From Paenibacillus tundrae (GTDB taxonomy: Bacteria; Bacillota; Bacilli; Paenibacillales; Paenibacillaceae): a stretch of 64,000 nucleotides of DNA. Positions 48,358 to 57,866 of this stretch are shown here, piece by piece. The stretch spans positions 2,046,001 to 2,110,000 of the forward strand of contig NZ_CP145605.1 of assembly GCF_036884255.1 (NCBI RefSeq), given 5' to 3'. How positions within the stretch are numbered: the stretch's first letter is position 1; each line of letters opens with the position of its first letter. The translations under genes were made by a program, and so were the position numbers. The notes under the pieces are model-generated. The model was not told the DNA's origin and searched no databases. It saw only the letters and a program-made list of their open reading frames with translations.

Positions 48358-49314
48358 ATGAAAAAGATTAAAATGGCTGTCATTGGATTAGGTAAAATGG
48401 GCTTACATATGATTCATCAAGCCAAGAATGAACAGCACGTAGACGTAGTGGCAGTATGTGATAGCAACGAGCAATCTCTTGCGGATTATACAGCCTCGAA
48501 CCCTGAGACAAGTACATATACGGATTATCGTCGTTTGTTAGATGAACATGAGATTGATCTGGTATACGTTGCGGTACCACCCAAATATCATTATGGAGTA
48601 GTGATGGAGGTGCTTCAGCGTGGAATCCATATCTTCTGTGAGAAGCCTTTAGCTAACAGTGTAGAGGAAGCCGAAGCTATGCTTGCTGCAGCTGAGCAGT
48701 CAGGTGTGCTCCATGCGATCCATTTCTCCATGCCTCATGAACCAGCAGTGCTTCAATTGCAGAAGCTAGTACAGGAGGGAAGTACGCTTGGTACTATTCG
48801 TAAAATTGAACTGGTTCTCCGGTTCCCGCAATGGCCGCGAGCTTGGCAACAGAATCCATGGATTTCGACCCGGGATCAGGGTGGATTTATTCTAGAAGTG
48901 GGTATTCACTGGATTCATGTGATCCAGACGGTGTTCGGTGGACTGAACGTCATAAACAGTCAGGTGCAATATCCCGATCATTCGAACGGTTGCGAGAGGG
49001 AAATTCATGCAGAAATGCAGCTTCAAGATGGCACTCGGGTAGAGATGAACGGAATCTCACACTTTGCGGGTGAAGAACGTGTATCTATGGTGGTGTATGG
49101 TACGGAAGGAACAATCGCGCTGGAAAACTGGGATCAACTGATGAGTGGGCGGATTGGAGAGTCACTAACACCCGTAACCGTTGATGAATCGCTGAGTGAA
49201 TTACCTGTACTGAAACATGTAATTGCACGTGTTCAAGACAAGCCGGGCAGAATATATGATTTCAGGGATGGGCTTGAAGCGCAACGGATCCTGGAGGCAC
49301 TTCGAAGTAAGTAA
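48358..49314 (+). CDS. Gfo/Idh/MocA-family oxidoreductase
   Basis: A 318-residue NAD(P)-dependent sugar-type dehydrogenase from ATG 48358 (TTGGAGTG seven bases before); GTG 48349 is in frame. The Rossmann motif is GLGKMG (about 10-15), with DLVYVAVPP, HIFCEKPLANS (about 90, the EKP catalytic lysine motif) and a C-terminal beta-sheet domain beginning at about 125. The substrate is unknown. It is a single-gene unit with its own extended -10 promoter. Confidence 0.9.
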   Translation: MKKIKMAVIGLGKMGLHMIHQAKNEQHVDVVAVCDSNEQSLADYTASNPETSTYTDYRRLLDEHEIDLVYVAVPPKYHYGVVMEVLQRGIHIFCEKPLANSVEEAEAMLAAAEQSGVLHAIHFSMPHEPAVLQLQKLVQEGSTLGTIRKIELVLRFPQWPRAWQQNPWISTRDQGGFILEVGIHWIHVIQTVFGGLNVINSQVQYPDHSNGCEREIHAEMQLQDGTRVEMNGISHFAGEERVSMVVYGTEGTIALENWDQLMSGRIGESLTPVTVDESLSELPVLKHVIARVQDKPGRIYDFRDGLEAQRILEALRSK

Positions 49315-49435
49315 CCTAAGCGATAAGAATAAATAACCGATAGGATACTTTCTGGATCTACTGAATCAAAAAAATGAATGTCTCAGAAGGCATTTCTTCC
49401 CTACACAGTGTCAATGTGATCCAAAATTACAAAAA

Positions 49436-49469
49436 AAGAAGCAGTTGCCGAATTCAGCAACTGCTTCTT
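49436..49469. terminator. Bidirectional terminator
   Basis: AAGAAGCAGTTGC and GCAACTGCTTCTT form a 13-base perfect stem around CGAATTCA, flanked by A and T runs. It serves the oxidoreductase and the convergent chemotaxis gene. Confidence 0.85.
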
Positions 49470-49507
49470 GTATTTAGTTTCACTAAACGATAGTTCTCAT
49501 TTCCTCA

Positions 49508-51226
49508 TTATGCAAGTTTGAATCGGTTCACGAGCTCATCCAGTGCATCGGACATTTGGTTCAATTGTTTGGATGTGTCGGTCATTTCTTGCAAGGAGGC
49601 TAATTGTTCCTCGGTCATGGCGGATACTTCTTCGGTTGCTGATGCAGTGTCTTCCACAACAGCGGATACGGCATGAATAGAAGACATAACAGCCTGACTG
49701 CCTGCTGTGAGCTCTTCCACCACAGCGGAGATGTCCACCATTTCCCCACTTAGATCATGAATGTGTTCTGTAATATTAGCAAAGGCATGTCCAGCATCCT
49801 CTATTGTTCGTAATCCTTCTGTGACATGAACAGTATTGGAGTCTACGATCTGAACGGTGTTATGCACACCTGCAAGTACAGTTTCAAGAATGCTTGTAAT
49901 ATGTTTGGCTGAGGTAGCGCTTTGATCTGCCAGGTTGCGAATTTCGGTGGCGACAACAGCGAACCCTTTGCCATGTTCTCCGGCGCGCGCAGCTTCAATT
50001 CCAGCGTTAAGAGCCAGGAGATTGGTCTGTCTAGCCGTTCCTGAGATCGATTCTGCAATGGAGATGACCTGATCAGACATTTTAGAGATGTCATTAATAG
50101 ACTCCTGAACGGAGCGGAACGATTGTTCAATGGTTTCCATTTTACCCACTGCATTATTAATGCGTCCTTGTCCATCCAGTGCGATTGATTCGGTTCTTAC
50201 AGCACGTTCAGCAACATCAGCTGTAGAAGCGGATACTCGGTTAAGTCCAGTCAGCGATTGCCCCATGGCAGCGACCATCGTTTGTGTCAGAACGACTTGT
50301 TCATCTGCGCCTTCAGCAACTCGTTCCATGGCGGTGGCAACTTCCTTACCTGCGGACAGGTTATCCGACACACCTTTATCCAATCGATCTGAAGCCGTAC
50401 TCAGGATGCTGGCATTGTTCTGAATCTCAAGCATCATTTGTTGCAATCCGAGCAGCATTGCATTAGCTGCATCTGCCAATTCGCGCGTCTCATCCTTCAT
50501 ATGGGTCGCAATCCGGAGGGTTAGATCTCCGTTAGATGAGCCAATGTCGTTCAGTGCGCTGGTGACGCTACGAATATTTTTGACAATAGAGCGGGACAGT
50601 GTCAGAGCTGCAATGATCGAAATCAAGGCAACAAGGATGAGCGCACCGTATAGTTCGATGTTGAGTAGCTCGTTTTTTTGTTTGAGTGCTTCAGTGCGTT
50701 GTTCGGTCAACACTAGCTCATTGGTGCGAAATGTTTTTAGTGAATCCCGAATTTGATCCATATCCTGCTTACCAGGATCATTCACGAAGAACGCTTGCAA
50801 GGTGGACGTGTCGTTAGCTCGTCGTGATTCAATAACTGGTTCACCCGCAACCTGTACCCAATTGTTTATTACATTATGTATGTTCTCAAGTAGGGCGAGC
50901 TGTGCTGGATTATCAGCAATGAGTGCTGCGAGCTGTGAGATGATTGTTTCCTTCTGTTCTAAACCCTCGGTGTAAGGTGCAAGATAACTGTCTTGTCCGG
51001 TAATGACATATCCTCGTTGACCTGTCTCCATGTCCACCATCGTTCTTTCCAACTCATACGTTAAATCATGTACTTTCATATCGTGATCGACCAAGAAATC
51101 CAGCTCCCGTTGGAGTTGGCTAATACTATTTTGGATCAATACAATAGAACCGGCTAGAACAGCCAGCACGAGCAAATAGCCCAAACCAATCTTGTAGAAA
51201 ATTTTAAAGGTTCTGCGCTTTACCAT
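49508..51226 (-). CDS. Methyl-accepting chemotaxis protein with CHASE3 domain
   Basis: A 572-residue receptor. TM1 is about residues 10-32, followed by an extracytoplasmic CHASE3 domain ([23 protein letters not shown]) to about 185. TM2 is about 190-210 ([19 protein letters not shown]), then HAMP and a long signalling coiled coil. The hairpin tip [44 protein letters not shown] (in parts: [21 protein letters not shown]) is conserved. It passes signals to CheA/CheW; the ligand is unknown. GAGAGGAATAACAAAC precedes the start. Confidence 0.95.
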   Translation of the reverse strand: MVKRRTFKIFYKIGLGYLLVLAVLAGSIVLIQNSISQLQRELDFLVDHDMKVHDLTYELERTMVDMETGQRGYVITGQDSYLAPYTEGLEQKETIISQLAALIADNPAQLALLENIHNVINNWVQVAGEPVIESRRANDTSTLQAFFVNDPGKQDMDQIRDSLKTFRTNELVLTEQRTEALKQKNELLNIELYGALILVALISIIAALTLSRSIVKNIRSVTSALNDIGSSNGDLTLRIATHMKDETRELADAANAMLLGLQQMMLEIQNNASILSTASDRLDKGVSDNLSAGKEVATAMERVAEGADEQVVLTQTMVAAMGQSLTGLNRVSASTADVAERAVRTESIALDGQGRINNAVGKMETIEQSFRSVQESINDISKMSDQVISIAESISGTARQTNLLALNAGIEAARAGEHGKGFAVVATEIRNLADQSATSAKHITSILETVLAGVHNTVQIVDSNTVHVTEGLRTIEDAGHAFANITEHIHDLSGEMVDISAVVEELTAGSQAVMSSIHAVSAVVEDTASATEEVSAMTEEQLASLQEMTDTSKQLNQMSDALDELVNRFKLA

Positions 51227-51511
51227 GTTTGTTATTCCTCTCTGTCGGGTATATATATTTGTCGAAAAAACAGGAAAAACACTAAATTAGGACTTTAGAT
51301 GTAGGGTCTGGATGACTATTTTCAGTATTATACTTAAACTAAATCATTTTGTATATAGTTTGTTTACTTTATGTATAATGTTATCTGCTGAGTTGTATAA
51401 CGTTCGCGGAATGTGTTTTACAATGTTCGGTTTACACCTGCAAACGTTTATGTTTATCATGGGGAGGGAACGATTCCGAATACATATCCCAATCCGAAAG
51501 GACGCTTTGAT
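51227..51511. other. Divergent intergenic region
   Basis: About 285 bases between the chemotaxis and HAD genes. It is AT-rich with TATATATATT-like runs and holds no gene that I can support. The frame open upstream of the HAD start lacks a ribosome site before ATG 51413. Confidence 0.4.
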
Positions 51512-52198
51512 ATGACAAAAGAAAAGGTATTGCTTAAACCGGAAGCAATGATATTTGATATGGATGGCACACTATTTCAGACAGAGACGCTGTTGTTGCC
51601 TGCTTACCACCAGTTGTTTGATACGCTGAGAGCAGAAGGACACTTTGAAGGTGAGACCCCTCCAGAGGAACGGATGATTGGAAGTCTTGGTATGTTACTT
51701 GAAGATATATGGAAAGTAGTTATGCCTGAAGCATCGGAGGCGGCACATCGTCGCGCGGACGAATTGTTGCTTCAATTGGAGATTGAAGGTCTGGATCAAG
51801 GGGGTTCTACACTCTATCCTCACGTGAAGGAGACTTTAACAGCGCTCAAAGAGCAGGGGGTGCGGTTATTTGTTGCGAGTAATGGACTTGAGGATTACGT
51901 CAAAGGTGTAGCGTTTGCCCACGAGATCATGCCTTTGTTTGAAGGCGTGTACAGCGCTGGTCAATACAAAACCCCTTCCAAAATTAATCTCGTTCAGATC
52001 TTGCTTGAGAAACATCGGATTCAAGATGCGTGGATGGTGGGTGACCGTTCATCGGATGTAGAGGCAGGGAAAATGAATGGACAGACCGTTATTGGCTGCG
52101 CTTATGCTGGTTTTGGTAGGGATGAAGAACTGGCGGGATCGGATGTATTGATCTCTGATTTCACAGAACTACTTCGTCTGTATAAGGAAGCAGAATAA
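51512..52198 (+). CDS. HAD-family phosphatase
   Basis: A 228-residue hydrolase from ATG 51512 behind CGAAAGGACGC. Motif I is DMDGTLFQTE (about 16-25), motif II VASNGLED (about 124), motif III a Lys in GQYKTPSK (about 153), and motif IV MVGDRSSDVEAGKMNG (about 174). The helical cap after motif I is that of phosphoglycolate phosphatase/beta-phosphoglucomutase relatives. Substrate is unknown. A strong terminator follows. Confidence 0.93.
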   Translation: MTKEKVLLKPEAMIFDMDGTLFQTETLLLPAYHQLFDTLRAEGHFEGETPPEERMIGSLGMLLEDIWKVVMPEASEAAHRRADELLLQLEIEGLDQGGSTLYPHVKETLTALKEQGVRLFVASNGLEDYVKGVAFAHEIMPLFEGVYSAGQYKTPSKINLVQILLEKHRIQDAWMVGDRSSDVEAGKMNGQTVIGCAYAGFGRDEELAGSDVLISDFTELLRLYKEAE

Positions 52199-52241
52199 CC
52201 GTATAAAACATTTAACATATTTATTGTTGTTAACAAGGTAT

Positions 52242-52288
52242 AACCTGCATTTCCAATGAAGTTTCGTTGGAGGTGCTGGTTTTTTTGT
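52242..52288 (+). terminator. Terminator after HAD gene
   Basis: ACCTGCATTTCCAATG pairs, with one mismatch and a few G-U pairs, with CGTTGGAGGTGCTGGT around AAGTTT, followed by TTTTTTTGTTTT. Confidence 0.8.
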
Positions 52289-52289
52289 T

Positions 52290-52397
52290 TTAAACTCCTC
52301 ATATTCTTTCACATTCTTTCCCATTCACTCAATTCATTCACACGCTTCACATTTCCATTCACTCATCCACATTCACTCAGTTACATTCTCCCCTGTA
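52290..52397. repeat. Pyrimidine/CATTC-rich degenerate repeat
   Basis: About 100 bases almost free of G on the plus strand. CATTC occurs about seven times, and CATTCACTC three times, at irregular spacing. It lies between the terminator and the first ABC permease gene. It may be a regulator-binding cluster or a decayed tandem repeat. Confidence 0.45.
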
Positions 52398-52476
52398 AAA
52401 AGTGGATTTCCCCATCCCGCTTCACACGGTGATCGCTCTATACTTCTTGCAAAAGCAAGTAAGGGGGTCAATGTTG

Positions 52477-53367
52477 ATGAAGCCAAAAAAAGTGCATGCG
52501 TACCTGTTCATCTTTCCCAGTTTATTTCTAACTCTCGTGTTTGGGGTGTATCCCCTCATATGGGCTCTACGTTATATGTTCTACGATTATCAAGGCATTG
52601 GTACGCCCGTATTTATTGGACTTGGCAACTTTGCCCGCATTATGCGGGATACACAGTTCTGGTCAGCTGTTGGCAATACGGGAGTCTATGCATTAGGTAA
52701 ACTTGTGGTCACGATTCCGCTAGCTCTGACACTCGCCATCATCTTGAATCGCAAATGGAGAGGGCGTTCACTGCTAAGAGCTGTGTACTATCTTCCAACC
52801 ATTTTCAGTGCTTCAGTTATGGCGATTGTATTCTTTATTATTTTTAATTCGTACAACGGAATATTGAACCAACTACTGGTGAAGTATCATGTGATCTCTG
52901 CCCCGATTGGCTGGTTAGATGCCGATCATGCCATGATGACGACCATAATTATTGCGATCTGGGGAGCTGTGGGGAACTATATGCTGCTGTTTATTGCCGG
53001 TCTGCAGAGTATTCCTGAAGAACTGTATGAGGCGGCATCGCTGGACGGAGCGAATGAGTTCCAGAAGCTTAGAAATGTGACGATTCCACTACTCGGTCCT
53101 GTGCTGCAGATGATTATTATGCTGGCGATTACAACCGCACTCAAAGGATACGAGAGCATTATGGTACTAACCGAAGGAGGCCCGTATGGCAAAACGGAAG
53201 TGATGTACTTGTATCTGTTTAAATTGTTATTTCCGATATCCGCTGATACACAATCGCTCCAGCAACTGGGTTACGGCAGTGCAGTAGGCTTCACTACAGC
53301 CATCATTGTAGGTGCCGTCACACTCATTTATTTCTGGATATCCAAGAAGCTTAATGATGTTTATTAA
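52477..53367 (+). CDS. ABC sugar permease 1 (LplB/MalF type)
   Basis: A 296-residue membrane protein; ATG 52477 is nine bases after AAGGGGGT, ATG 52471 being too close. About six membrane segments start with AYLFIFPSLFLTLVFGVYPLIW. The EAA loop that contacts the ATPase is EELYEAASLDGANEFQKLRNVTIPLL (in parts EEAASLDGAN-like) near residue 190. It forms a heterodimer with the next permease. No ATPase gene is nearby, so a shared MsmX-type ATPase is expected. It starts the uronate-oligosaccharide operon. Confidence 0.93.
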   Translation: MKPKKVHAYLFIFPSLFLTLVFGVYPLIWALRYMFYDYQGIGTPVFIGLGNFARIMRDTQFWSAVGNTGVYALGKLVVTIPLALTLAIILNRKWRGRSLLRAVYYLPTIFSASVMAIVFFIIFNSYNGILNQLLVKYHVISAPIGWLDADHAMMTTIIIAIWGAVGNYMLLFIAGLQSIPEELYEAASLDGANEFQKLRNVTIPLLGPVLQMIIMLAITTALKGYESIMVLTEGGPYGKTEVMYLYLFKLLFPISADTQSLQQLGYGSAVGFTTAIIVGAVTLIYFWISKKLNDVY

Positions 53368-53388
53368 CAGCAGACAGGAGGAACGGAC

Positions 53389-54258
53389 ATGTCACAAACG
53401 GTCATAAATCCGAGTATTTCACCTAAGTGGGTTCAAGGAATAAAGCGAACACTACTCACTATTTTTCTGCTTATCATCGCTGTCCTGTCGTTGTTTCCGA
53501 TTCTATTAGTACTGCTAGGCTCGTTCAAAACAAATCAGGAATTAACGGGCGGTGCAACGATATTACCTAAGGTTTGGCAGTTCTCTAACTATGCTCAGGC
53601 ATGGCAGACAGCCAATTTCTCAGGATTTACGCTCAATAGTGTCTTTGTTAGCGTCACTGCAACAACAGGAATGCTGTTAGTTTCATCCATGTCTGCCTAT
53701 GCCGTGGATCGCGTGAACTTTAGAGGGAAGAAGGCGTACTCCATTTTGATGGCATCTACCTTGTTTATATCCATCGGAGCTGTGGTTCTGCGTCCGCAAT
53801 TTGATCTGATGGTCAAATTAGGCCTGAATCATACCCTATGGGGTGTCATCATTATTTTAATTAGCGCTCATGCCGCGACGTACTTCATTTTAGTGGGCTT
53901 CTTCAAAAGCATCCCGCGTGATCTAGATGAGGCAGCCATGATCGATGGCTGTAACTTCTACACCGTGTATTGGCGCATCATTCTTCCATTGCTTCGCCCC
54001 GGTTTGGCGGTTGCAGGACTTGGAGCATTTCAGAGCTCGTGGAATGAGTATATCTTGCCTTTTGTGTTCACGATGAACAATCCCAATTTGCAGACCTTGC
54101 CTGTGGGCTTGGCGAATCTACGTTATGGCATCGGGGCTGCTGCTGAGGTTCAACTTATGATGGCTGGGGCGTGTCTATCGATATTGCCACTGCTCGTTGT
54201 GTATATCTTTGCGAACAAATCCTTTATGCAGGTGACATTAGGTGCGGTCAAAGGCTAG
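53389..54258 (+). CDS. ABC sugar permease 2 (YtcP/MalG type)
   Basis: A 289-residue permease 21 bases after the first, with GACAGGAGGAACGGAC before ATG 53389. Six membrane segments are visible, from LLTIFLLIIAVLSLFPILLVLLGSF to the end. The EAA loop is PRDLDEAAMIDGCNFYTVYWRIILP near 175-199. It pairs with permease 1 in the carbohydrate uptake CUT1 family. The end TLGAVKG is typical for the group. Confidence 0.94.
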   Translation: MSQTVINPSISPKWVQGIKRTLLTIFLLIIAVLSLFPILLVLLGSFKTNQELTGGATILPKVWQFSNYAQAWQTANFSGFTLNSVFVSVTATTGMLLVSSMSAYAVDRVNFRGKKAYSILMASTLFISIGAVVLRPQFDLMVKLGLNHTLWGVIIILISAHAATYFILVGFFKSIPRDLDEAAMIDGCNFYTVYWRIILPLLRPGLAVAGLGAFQSSWNEYILPFVFTMNNPNLQTLPVGLANLRYGIGAAAEVQLMMAGACLSILPLLVVYIFANKSFMQVTLGAVKG

Positions 54259-54366
54259 GCGTAATCTCCTTAAAATGGGAACGGTATTATGGGATATTCT
54301 GCTGTGCTATACTCTTGTTAAAATCTCCAGTGGCAGAGCTAATCCGTATCCGAGGAGTGAACGCCG

Positions 54367-56118
54367 ATGAACATGAACTTCTATAAGATGACTCTGAAAA
54401 AAAGGATACAACTGTTGTACATTTTCCTGGTTGTATTATGCATCAGTGTAACAGGAATTAGCTCGTATCTCTTCGCTGCACGAAGCATTGAACGAAACGC
54501 GCTTGAGTTGAAGCAGGGCATCCTGAATAAGTCAGTTCAGGTAATGGATGAACATTTAAGGCACATCGTGGTATCTTCATATTCGTTTATGCTGAATGAC
54601 ACCTTTACTCAGGTGATGCGAGATGTTCGCAACAATAATGCCTCCCACTATTATCAGAATCTATCACTACTGCAAACGTCATTTACGCAATTGAAGCTTG
54701 TAGAGCCCTTAATTGATACGACCTTTTTAACAACACCAATTGGTGATTTTTACTCAACCAAAGATGTACCGAACCGGGATGATGGATTTGCTAAGGAGTA
54801 CGGGCAGCTTGTGAAGCAACAGGGCTGGAATACAATGTGGTTTGGTTCGCATCCAAGTCAGTTATTCCAGGCGAAGGAACATGTGTTGTCACTGTTACTC
54901 AAACCGATTGTGGTTGATAATCACTCCTTGTCTAACGTTTATATGGTGGTCAATATGAAGGAAGAAGCGATGAGGGATATTCTGGTTCAGGACTTGATGA
55001 ATAATTCAATTGAATTGTTTTTGCTGAACAAAAATGGGTCACAGGTTATCCGGTCAACCTCCCAGGATGTGAGTTACCTAACCGACCCTGAATTCAGCCG
55101 CGAGATCAGTCGTGGTACAGGCGGGGATTTTAGATATACGAGTAGTCAAGGAGAGGACATGCTCATCAACTATTCTGCATTATCAATGAATGAGGACTGG
55201 GTGATGGTCAGTGTGCAGTCCAAATCAGATTTATTGTCTCCACTGCGGAAGATTCGTTGGTTAGTTATTGGGATTATGGGTTTCTGCATCGTGCTCGCCC
55301 TAGGGCTGTCGAACTTGCTGGCATCTGCTCTGCTCAAACCGCTGAATAAGCTGCGTCGTTTAATGGTTGAAGTACAATCGAACGATCTGGATGTGCGCTT
55401 CCGCAGCAAGTACGATGATGAGGTCAGTGCGGTGGGGTATCGTTTTAATCGAATGCTGGATCAGATCCAGGTTTTGTTTGAGGAGGTACGGGTAACCGAG
55501 CGGGATAAACGACGTTTCGAAGTGAAAGCGCTTCAAGCACAGGTTGATCCTCACTTTCTCTACAATACGTTAAATACAATGTTCTGGAAAAGTGAGAGTG
55601 GTGAGAAAAAAGACGTTAGTGAAATGATCGTAGCATTGTCACTGTTGTTCCGACTCGGGTTGAATGATGGGAAGGACATGACCAATGTAGAACAAGAGAT
55701 TAAGCATGTAGAGCAGTACCTACAACTTCAACAACAATGTTATGAGGATCTATTCATTTATCGTATTGAGGTGGGTGATCCATCCTGTTATTCCGTAGAA
55801 TTATTGAAAATATTACTGCAGCCTTTAGTCGAAAACTCCATACTGCACGGATTCCGTGATAAGGATGAGCTCGGCGTCATTGTAATCAGAATTAATCGAG
55901 ATGAAGACATGCTGACACTTGAAGTCACTGATAACGGTTGTGGCATGGATATGGCTGAGGGGCAGATCAGAGAAGGAGTCGAAGGTAGACGTCAAGGATA
56001 TGCACTTGGGAATCTCCATGACAGATTAAGCCTATATTACGGAGATGCCGCTTCAGTTGTATTTGAGAGCAACATAGACGTCGGAACGACGGTTACCATC
56101 ACGATTCCAATCATCTGA
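54367..56118 (+). CDS. Sensor histidine kinase, YesM type
   Basis: A 583-residue kinase with CGAGGAGTGAACGCCG before ATG 54367. TM1 is about 13-35, then an extracellular sensing domain to about 295, TM2 about 298-320 (IRWLVIGIMGFCIVLALGL), HAMP, and the His_kinase domain with H396 in QVDPHFLYNTLN. The ATPase domain has LLKILLQPLVENSILHGF, DNGCGM and GYALGNLHDRL. It would sense the oligosaccharide or binding protein and phosphorylate the next gene product, switching on uptake. Confidence 0.95.
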   Translation: MNMNFYKMTLKKRIQLLYIFLVVLCISVTGISSYLFAARSIERNALELKQGILNKSVQVMDEHLRHIVVSSYSFMLNDTFTQVMRDVRNNNASHYYQNLSLLQTSFTQLKLVEPLIDTTFLTTPIGDFYSTKDVPNRDDGFAKEYGQLVKQQGWNTMWFGSHPSQLFQAKEHVLSLLLKPIVVDNHSLSNVYMVVNMKEEAMRDILVQDLMNNSIELFLLNKNGSQVIRSTSQDVSYLTDPEFSREISRGTGGDFRYTSSQGEDMLINYSALSMNEDWVMVSVQSKSDLLSPLRKIRWLVIGIMGFCIVLALGLSNLLASALLKPLNKLRRLMVEVQSNDLDVRFRSKYDDEVSAVGYRFNRMLDQIQVLFEEVRVTERDKRRFEVKALQAQVDPHFLYNTLNTMFWKSESGEKKDVSEMIVALSLLFRLGLNDGKDMTNVEQEIKHVEQYLQLQQQCYEDLFIYRIEVGDPSCYSVELLKILLQPLVENSILHGFRDKDELGVIVIRINRDEDMLTLEVTDNGCGMDMAEGQIREGVEGRRQGYALGNLHDRLSLYYGDAASVVFESNIDVGTTVTITIPII

Positions 56119-56129
56119 GGAGGGGTAGT

Positions 56130-57734
56130 ATGGATCATTTGACGGTATGTGTCATGGATGATATTCAGGCGGTTGTAAAAGGCATATCTTCGACCATTGC
56201 TTGGGAAGAGCATCAGGTGAAAATTGTAGGTACAGCCAACAATGGCGAACAAGGGTGGTTCCTACTTAATGAACAAGAGCCGGATCTTGTCATTACCGAT
56301 ATCAAAATGCCCCGCCTCAGCGGTCTTGAATTGATGAAACGGGCATCCGATGCAGGGCTGCGCACCAAGTTTATATTCATTAGTGGGTATTCTGATTTCC
56401 GTTATGCCCAAGAGGCGATTAAACTAGGTGCTTCCGATTATTTGCTCAAACCGTTTACCCCTGATGAAATATTAGGCGCAGTGCTCAAGGTAAGAGAAGT
56501 GATTGAAGGTGAGCAGGCACAGTCGAGGCAGCTTGAACAATTGGAACAAAAGGCGGAGAGCAGCAGCGTGCATATTCGTCATAGCTACCTTCTGGGACTG
56601 CTTCGTCAAGAGGTTGGTGGTTTTATGAATGAGAATCGTTGGGATGAACTACAGATCGATCTCGATTCTTCGAATCTTCAGCTCATGGTGATTGAAGTCG
56701 ACGGGTATACCCGGTGTGAAAATACAATACATCTGGATGCCGAGATCGTGCCTTTTGCGATCCAAAATATTGTGGAAGAGACGCTGAATCGCCACACCAG
56801 AGGGGTTGTATTACGCGAGAGCAGATACCGGCTTGTGGCGATGTTTAATACACCAGCATCCATGACAGCTCCAGAGCTGCTGGAGGAATGTCGGCTTAAT
56901 GTGGAACAATTCAGTAAAAAGACGATCTCAATCGGTTTGGGCACGATTGCCCGAAGACCTCAGGAGGTGTGGAGTGCGTATGCACACGCCGATAAAGCCA
57001 TTGCCTACCGCTTTTATAGTGAGGGTAACTGCATCTTCCAATATGCAATCGTCGAACGTCAGGAGTGGATAGCACCTGCTTACCCTTTGGAGAAGGAGAA
57101 GGAACTCTTTTATGCGCTCAAGTGTGGCAATGAGAGCACCTGTCACCGGATCATTGATGATATTTTGGATGAATGGCAGTTTTCGGAGGGATATCCTGAG
57201 CCACTTACTATGATCCGTTTGTTGTCCGGACTCGCGTTCGCCATCTATCGTGCTTTTTGCGATGAAATTACGGAGGAAGAACGCATGCGTTTAGAAGCTG
57301 ACCTGATGGTGCTGGAGGCGATGCGCTCGTTGACATTTGACGGTTGGAAAGGGTACATCAAGCACTTTAGCAGCATGGGCTGCGACATTATGGATAAGAA
57401 GCGGCTTACGGATGTGAAGCAGGCCATTCATAAAGCTCAGGAATTTATAAGTATGAACCTGGAAGAGAACCTGACGTTGAACCTTTGCGCTCAGTCGGTT
57501 CACTTAAGTCCTAGTTATTTTGCCAATGCATTCAAGAAAGAGACCGGCATGACCTTGATTCAATACATTACAAAAATGAGGATGGAGAAGGCCAAGGAAC
57601 TGTTGGTCGCAGGCATACAAGTACAGGAGATCTGTCAGATGCTGGGTTACGAGGATCGCCCGTATTTCAGCGGATTGTTCAAAAAGTACTGTGGTATGAC
57701 ACCTACGCATTTCCGTCAAATGTATCTGAATTAA
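56130..57734 (+). CDS. AraC-type response regulator, YesN type
   Basis: A 534-residue regulator 12 bases after the kinase gene, with CTGAGGAGGGGTAGT before ATG 56130. The receiver domain (1-120) has D57 (DLVITDIKMPRLSG) as the phosphorylation site. A long middle region (about 130-420) is typical of YesN. The C-terminal AraC domain has two helix-turn-helix units (LNLCAQSVHLSPSYFANAFKKETGM and VQEICQMLGYEDRPYFSGLFKK, in parts). It probably activates the adjacent binding-protein gene, whose 130-base leader lies downstream. Confidence 0.95.
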   Translation: MDHLTVCVMDDIQAVVKGISSTIAWEEHQVKIVGTANNGEQGWFLLNEQEPDLVITDIKMPRLSGLELMKRASDAGLRTKFIFISGYSDFRYAQEAIKLGASDYLLKPFTPDEILGAVLKVREVIEGEQAQSRQLEQLEQKAESSSVHIRHSYLLGLLRQEVGGFMNENRWDELQIDLDSSNLQLMVIEVDGYTRCENTIHLDAEIVPFAIQNIVEETLNRHTRGVVLRESRYRLVAMFNTPASMTAPELLEECRLNVEQFSKKTISIGLGTIARRPQEVWSAYAHADKAIAYRFYSEGNCIFQYAIVERQEWIAPAYPLEKEKELFYALKCGNESTCHRIIDDILDEWQFSEGYPEPLTMIRLLSGLAFAIYRAFCDEITEEERMRLEADLMVLEAMRSLTFDGWKGYIKHFSSMGCDIMDKKRLTDVKQAIHKAQEFISMNLEENLTLNLCAQSVHLSPSYFANAFKKETGMTLIQYITKMRMEKAKELLVAGIQVQEICQMLGYEDRPYFSGLFKKYCGMTPTHFRQMYLN

Positions 57735-57866
57735 TGAATGCAGGGAACATCATTTGTCCCCCATTCATAGTTATAATGTCCCTCACTTCATCAACGGTAG
57801 AGCGATTATCATTACGTTATCGGGTAACCTGAGAGGTTGTCCAGACAAGCATAGGGGGGCTTTTCA
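57735..57866 (+). promoter_or_regulatory. Leader and likely promoter of the binding-protein gene
   Basis: Contains TTATAAT near 57769 as a possible -10, preceded by GGGAACATC...TTGTCCC, an inverted repeat that may be the AraC-type regulator site. ATAGGGGGGC is the ribosome site of the binding-protein gene. Confidence 0.45.

Noticed and set aside
50130-50756. Plus-strand frames opposite the chemotaxis receptor
   Set aside because: They are shadows of the certain receptor gene without start signals.
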